Below are positions 62,715-64,000 of a stretch of 64,000 nucleotides of DNA, piece by piece. Both the position numbers and the translations under genes were made by a program. Position 1 is the stretch's first letter; each line of letters begins with the position of its first letter. The DNA comes from Dickeya zeae NCPPB 2538 (GTDB taxonomy: Bacteria; Pseudomonadota; Gammaproteobacteria; Enterobacterales; Enterobacteriaceae). The stretch lies in assembly GCF_000406165.1 (NCBI RefSeq), contig NZ_CM001977.1:2530815-2594814 (forward strand), in the 5' to 3' direction. Under the pieces are notes generated by a model that worked only from the letters and a program-made list of their open reading frames with translations, ran no database searches and was not told the DNA's origin.

Positions 62715-63283
62715 GCCTTACCCCTGGACTGTTATCAGCCCTGCTATCGTTTTACTTGTCGGCTGGCACGCAGGCCAGAATCAGGAAACAGCGCCGACGT
62801 GCGCCGATGACATAACGCGCGGGAAATATCGCGCCGAGGCGAGATACCACCGGCACTGATCTTAAAATGGGCAGGAGTGAATGGGTATAAACAGTCTGCG
62901 TTATTTAGACTATAACAGTTTGGACATCATTTAATAAATTCATTATCAATCAACAATAAAATCAAATGATAATTTTAAAAGTCCTTTGAAAACAAATTAA
63001 TGGTAAATATCGATAGAGATATAACAGAATAATTTATTACAAATTAAATCAGGAAAAAATATATTCCCCCCTCGGTATCGTTGCCTGTCTGATATCCAGC
63101 CAGCCTGTTCACCACCAGACGTTGCAGTATTCGCGGTACGGTTTGCCGCGAGTCGGGCAGATGCCCTTTACCCTGTTGATAACCAGCGCTGAAATTTTCT
63201 GTTGGCGCTTATGCAGCTTTGGGCAAAGATGTGGTATATAACCGCTACTTTTTAGGGTAGATAACCGAAATATAAGGGCAGGT
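62715..63283. promoter_or_regulatory. Divergent region between cioA and ybhK
   Basis: About 570 bases with no supportable gene, very AT-rich at 62890-63070. ATTATCA and TGATAAT form an inverted repeat at 62942-62973 (18-base centre), upstream of cioA. GGTATATAAC near 63232 may be the ybhK -10 region. A minus-strand frame over 63109-63471 mostly mirrors ybhK and is not credible. Confidence 0.5.
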
Positions 63284-64000
63284 ATGGGCAATCGCACGTT
63301 GGCGGAGCTGGGTAGCGTGGTCGCGCTGGGTGGCGGCCATGGACTGGGGCGCGTGATGTCATCGCTCTCTTTTCTCGGCTCGCGGCTGACAGGCATTGTC
63401 ACCACCACCGACAATGGCGGCTCTACCGGGCGCATTCGCCGCTCGGAAGGCGGTATTGCCTGGGGCGACACCCGTAACTGCCTTAATCAGTTGATCACCA
63501 CCCCCAGTGTCGCCTCCGCCATGTTTGAATACCGCTTCAACGGCAACGGCGAGCTGTCCGGCCACAACCTGGGTAATTTGATGCTCAAAGCGATGGATCA
63601 CCTCAGCGTGCGTCCACTGGAAGCCATCAACCTGATACGCAATCTGCTTAACGTCGACGCGCTCTTGATCCCAATGTCAGAGCAGCCGGTTGACCTGATG
63701 GCGATTGATGCGCAAGGCAACCCGGTGTACGGCGAAGTGGCGGTCGATCAACTCGCCGCACTGCCGCAAGATTTGATGCTCTACCCAAGCGCACCGGCCA
63801 CACAAGAGGCGTTGACAGCGATAGCCGAAGCAGACCTGATCCTGATTGGGCCAGGCAGCTTTCTCACCAGCCTGATGCCGCCTTTACTGCTGACCGATCT
63901 GGCTCAATCGCTGCACAACGCACGTGCGCCGGTGGTCTATATCGGTAATCTGGGGACTGAACAAAGCCAGATAGCCACCCGTCTGACACTGGCCCAAAAG
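63284..64000 (+). CDS. ybhK: YvcK/YbhK family protein (5' part; runs off the window)
   Basis: The first 239 codons are present; the gene continues beyond the window end. The sequence follows E. coli YbhK: VVALGGGHGLGRVMSSLSF, TGIVTTTDNGGSTGRIRRSE, GDTRNCLNQLI, SGHNLGNLMLKAMDHLSVRP and LILIGPGSFLTSLMP. The family has the CofD-like fold and binds UDP-sugars; in Bacillus YvcK supports carbon metabolism and cell shape. AGGGCAGGT precedes the ATG. Confidence 0.95.
   Translation, partial: MGNRTLAELGSVVALGGGHGLGRVMSSLSFLGSRLTGIVTTTDNGGSTGRIRRSEGGIAWGDTRNCLNQLITTPSVASAMFEYRFNGNGELSGHNLGNLMLKAMDHLSVRPLEAINLIRNLLNVDALLIPMSEQPVDLMAIDAQGNPVYGEVAVDQLAALPQDLMLYPSAPATQEALTAIAEADLILIGPGSFLTSLMPPLLLTDLAQSLHNARAPVVYIGNLGTEQSQIATRLTLAQK

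Noticed and set aside
61818..62810. Long plus-strand open frame (330 codons) opposite cioA
   Set aside because: It is the mirror of a conserved oxidase subunit. Its product is rich in Arg, His, Gln and Pro, typical of antisense frames.

Overview
The window looks like chromosome from a member of the Enterobacterales, most likely a soft-rot Pectobacteriaceae such as Dickeya. That genus call is inference from gene content and protein resemblance; no marker gene proves it. Several blocks keep the E. coli gene order: ompX-rhtA-dps-glnHPQ (11-16.5 kb), ybiB-dinG (22-26.7 kb), yohO-bglX / pbpG / dusC (26.9-37.7 kb) and rhlE-ybhGFSR-ybhP-clsB-ybhL-moaEDCBA-ybhK (42.8-64 kb). Between these blocks sit lineage-specific insertions. 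I see no tRNA or rRNA gene, CRISPR array, prophage or intact insertion sequence.

Layout. 0-2 kb: a 34-residue membrane peptide, an exported orphan, glpM and a small heat-shock protein. 2.2-9.2 kb: an operon for 5-oxoproline or lactam metabolism (pxpA, biotin carrier, biotin carboxylase, pxpB, pxpC), an NCS1 permease and a divergent LysR regulator. 9.2-11 kb: a CynX/NimT-type exporter with a divergent MarR regulator. 11-16.5 kb: OmpX, threonine/homoserine exporter, Dps and the glutamine ABC transporter. 16.7-24.4 kb: a Tat-exported fibronectin-III protein, a PAP2-type acid phosphatase, an M3 oligopeptidase, YbiB and an exported TPR protein. 24.5-26.7 kb: dinG carrying one frameshift. 26.9-37.7 kb: YohO, BglX, a class-III aminotransferase with a DeoR regulator, a GST, PbpG, QueH, a class IV adenylate cyclase, a FosA-type enzyme with all expected active-site residues, and DusC. 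37.8-42.8 kb: an orphan dipeptide-binding protein, peptidase T, an AraC regulator and an EamA exporter. 42.8-52.9 kb: RhlE, the YbhGFSR exporter without its usual regulator, YbhP-ClsB and YbhL. 53-56.7 kb: a ferric iron ABC transporter. 57-60 kb: moaABCDE behind a molybdenum-cofactor riboswitch and a ModE-like palindrome. 60-62.7 kb: a CioAB-type bd oxidase with a 46-residue partner. The window ends inside ybhK.

How the genes work together. The pxp operon should import a lactam-type compound and open or carboxylate it to feed glutamate metabolism. GlnHPQ, the orphan dipeptide-binding protein, PepT and the M3 oligopeptidase are scavenging functions. Dps, the Hsp20 protein, the bd oxidase and the iron transporter fit life under oxidative, low-oxygen and iron-limited conditions.

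The most unusual signal is not a gene. At least thirteen places carry short tandem or direct duplications with periods of 8-20 bases, mostly 14-18. Three are in frame near the N-termini of the Tat protein, QueH and YbhS, and the rest are intergenic. A second unexplained element is a hairpin-rich stretch of about 250 bases between clsB and ybhL, where E. coli has ybhN and ybhM.
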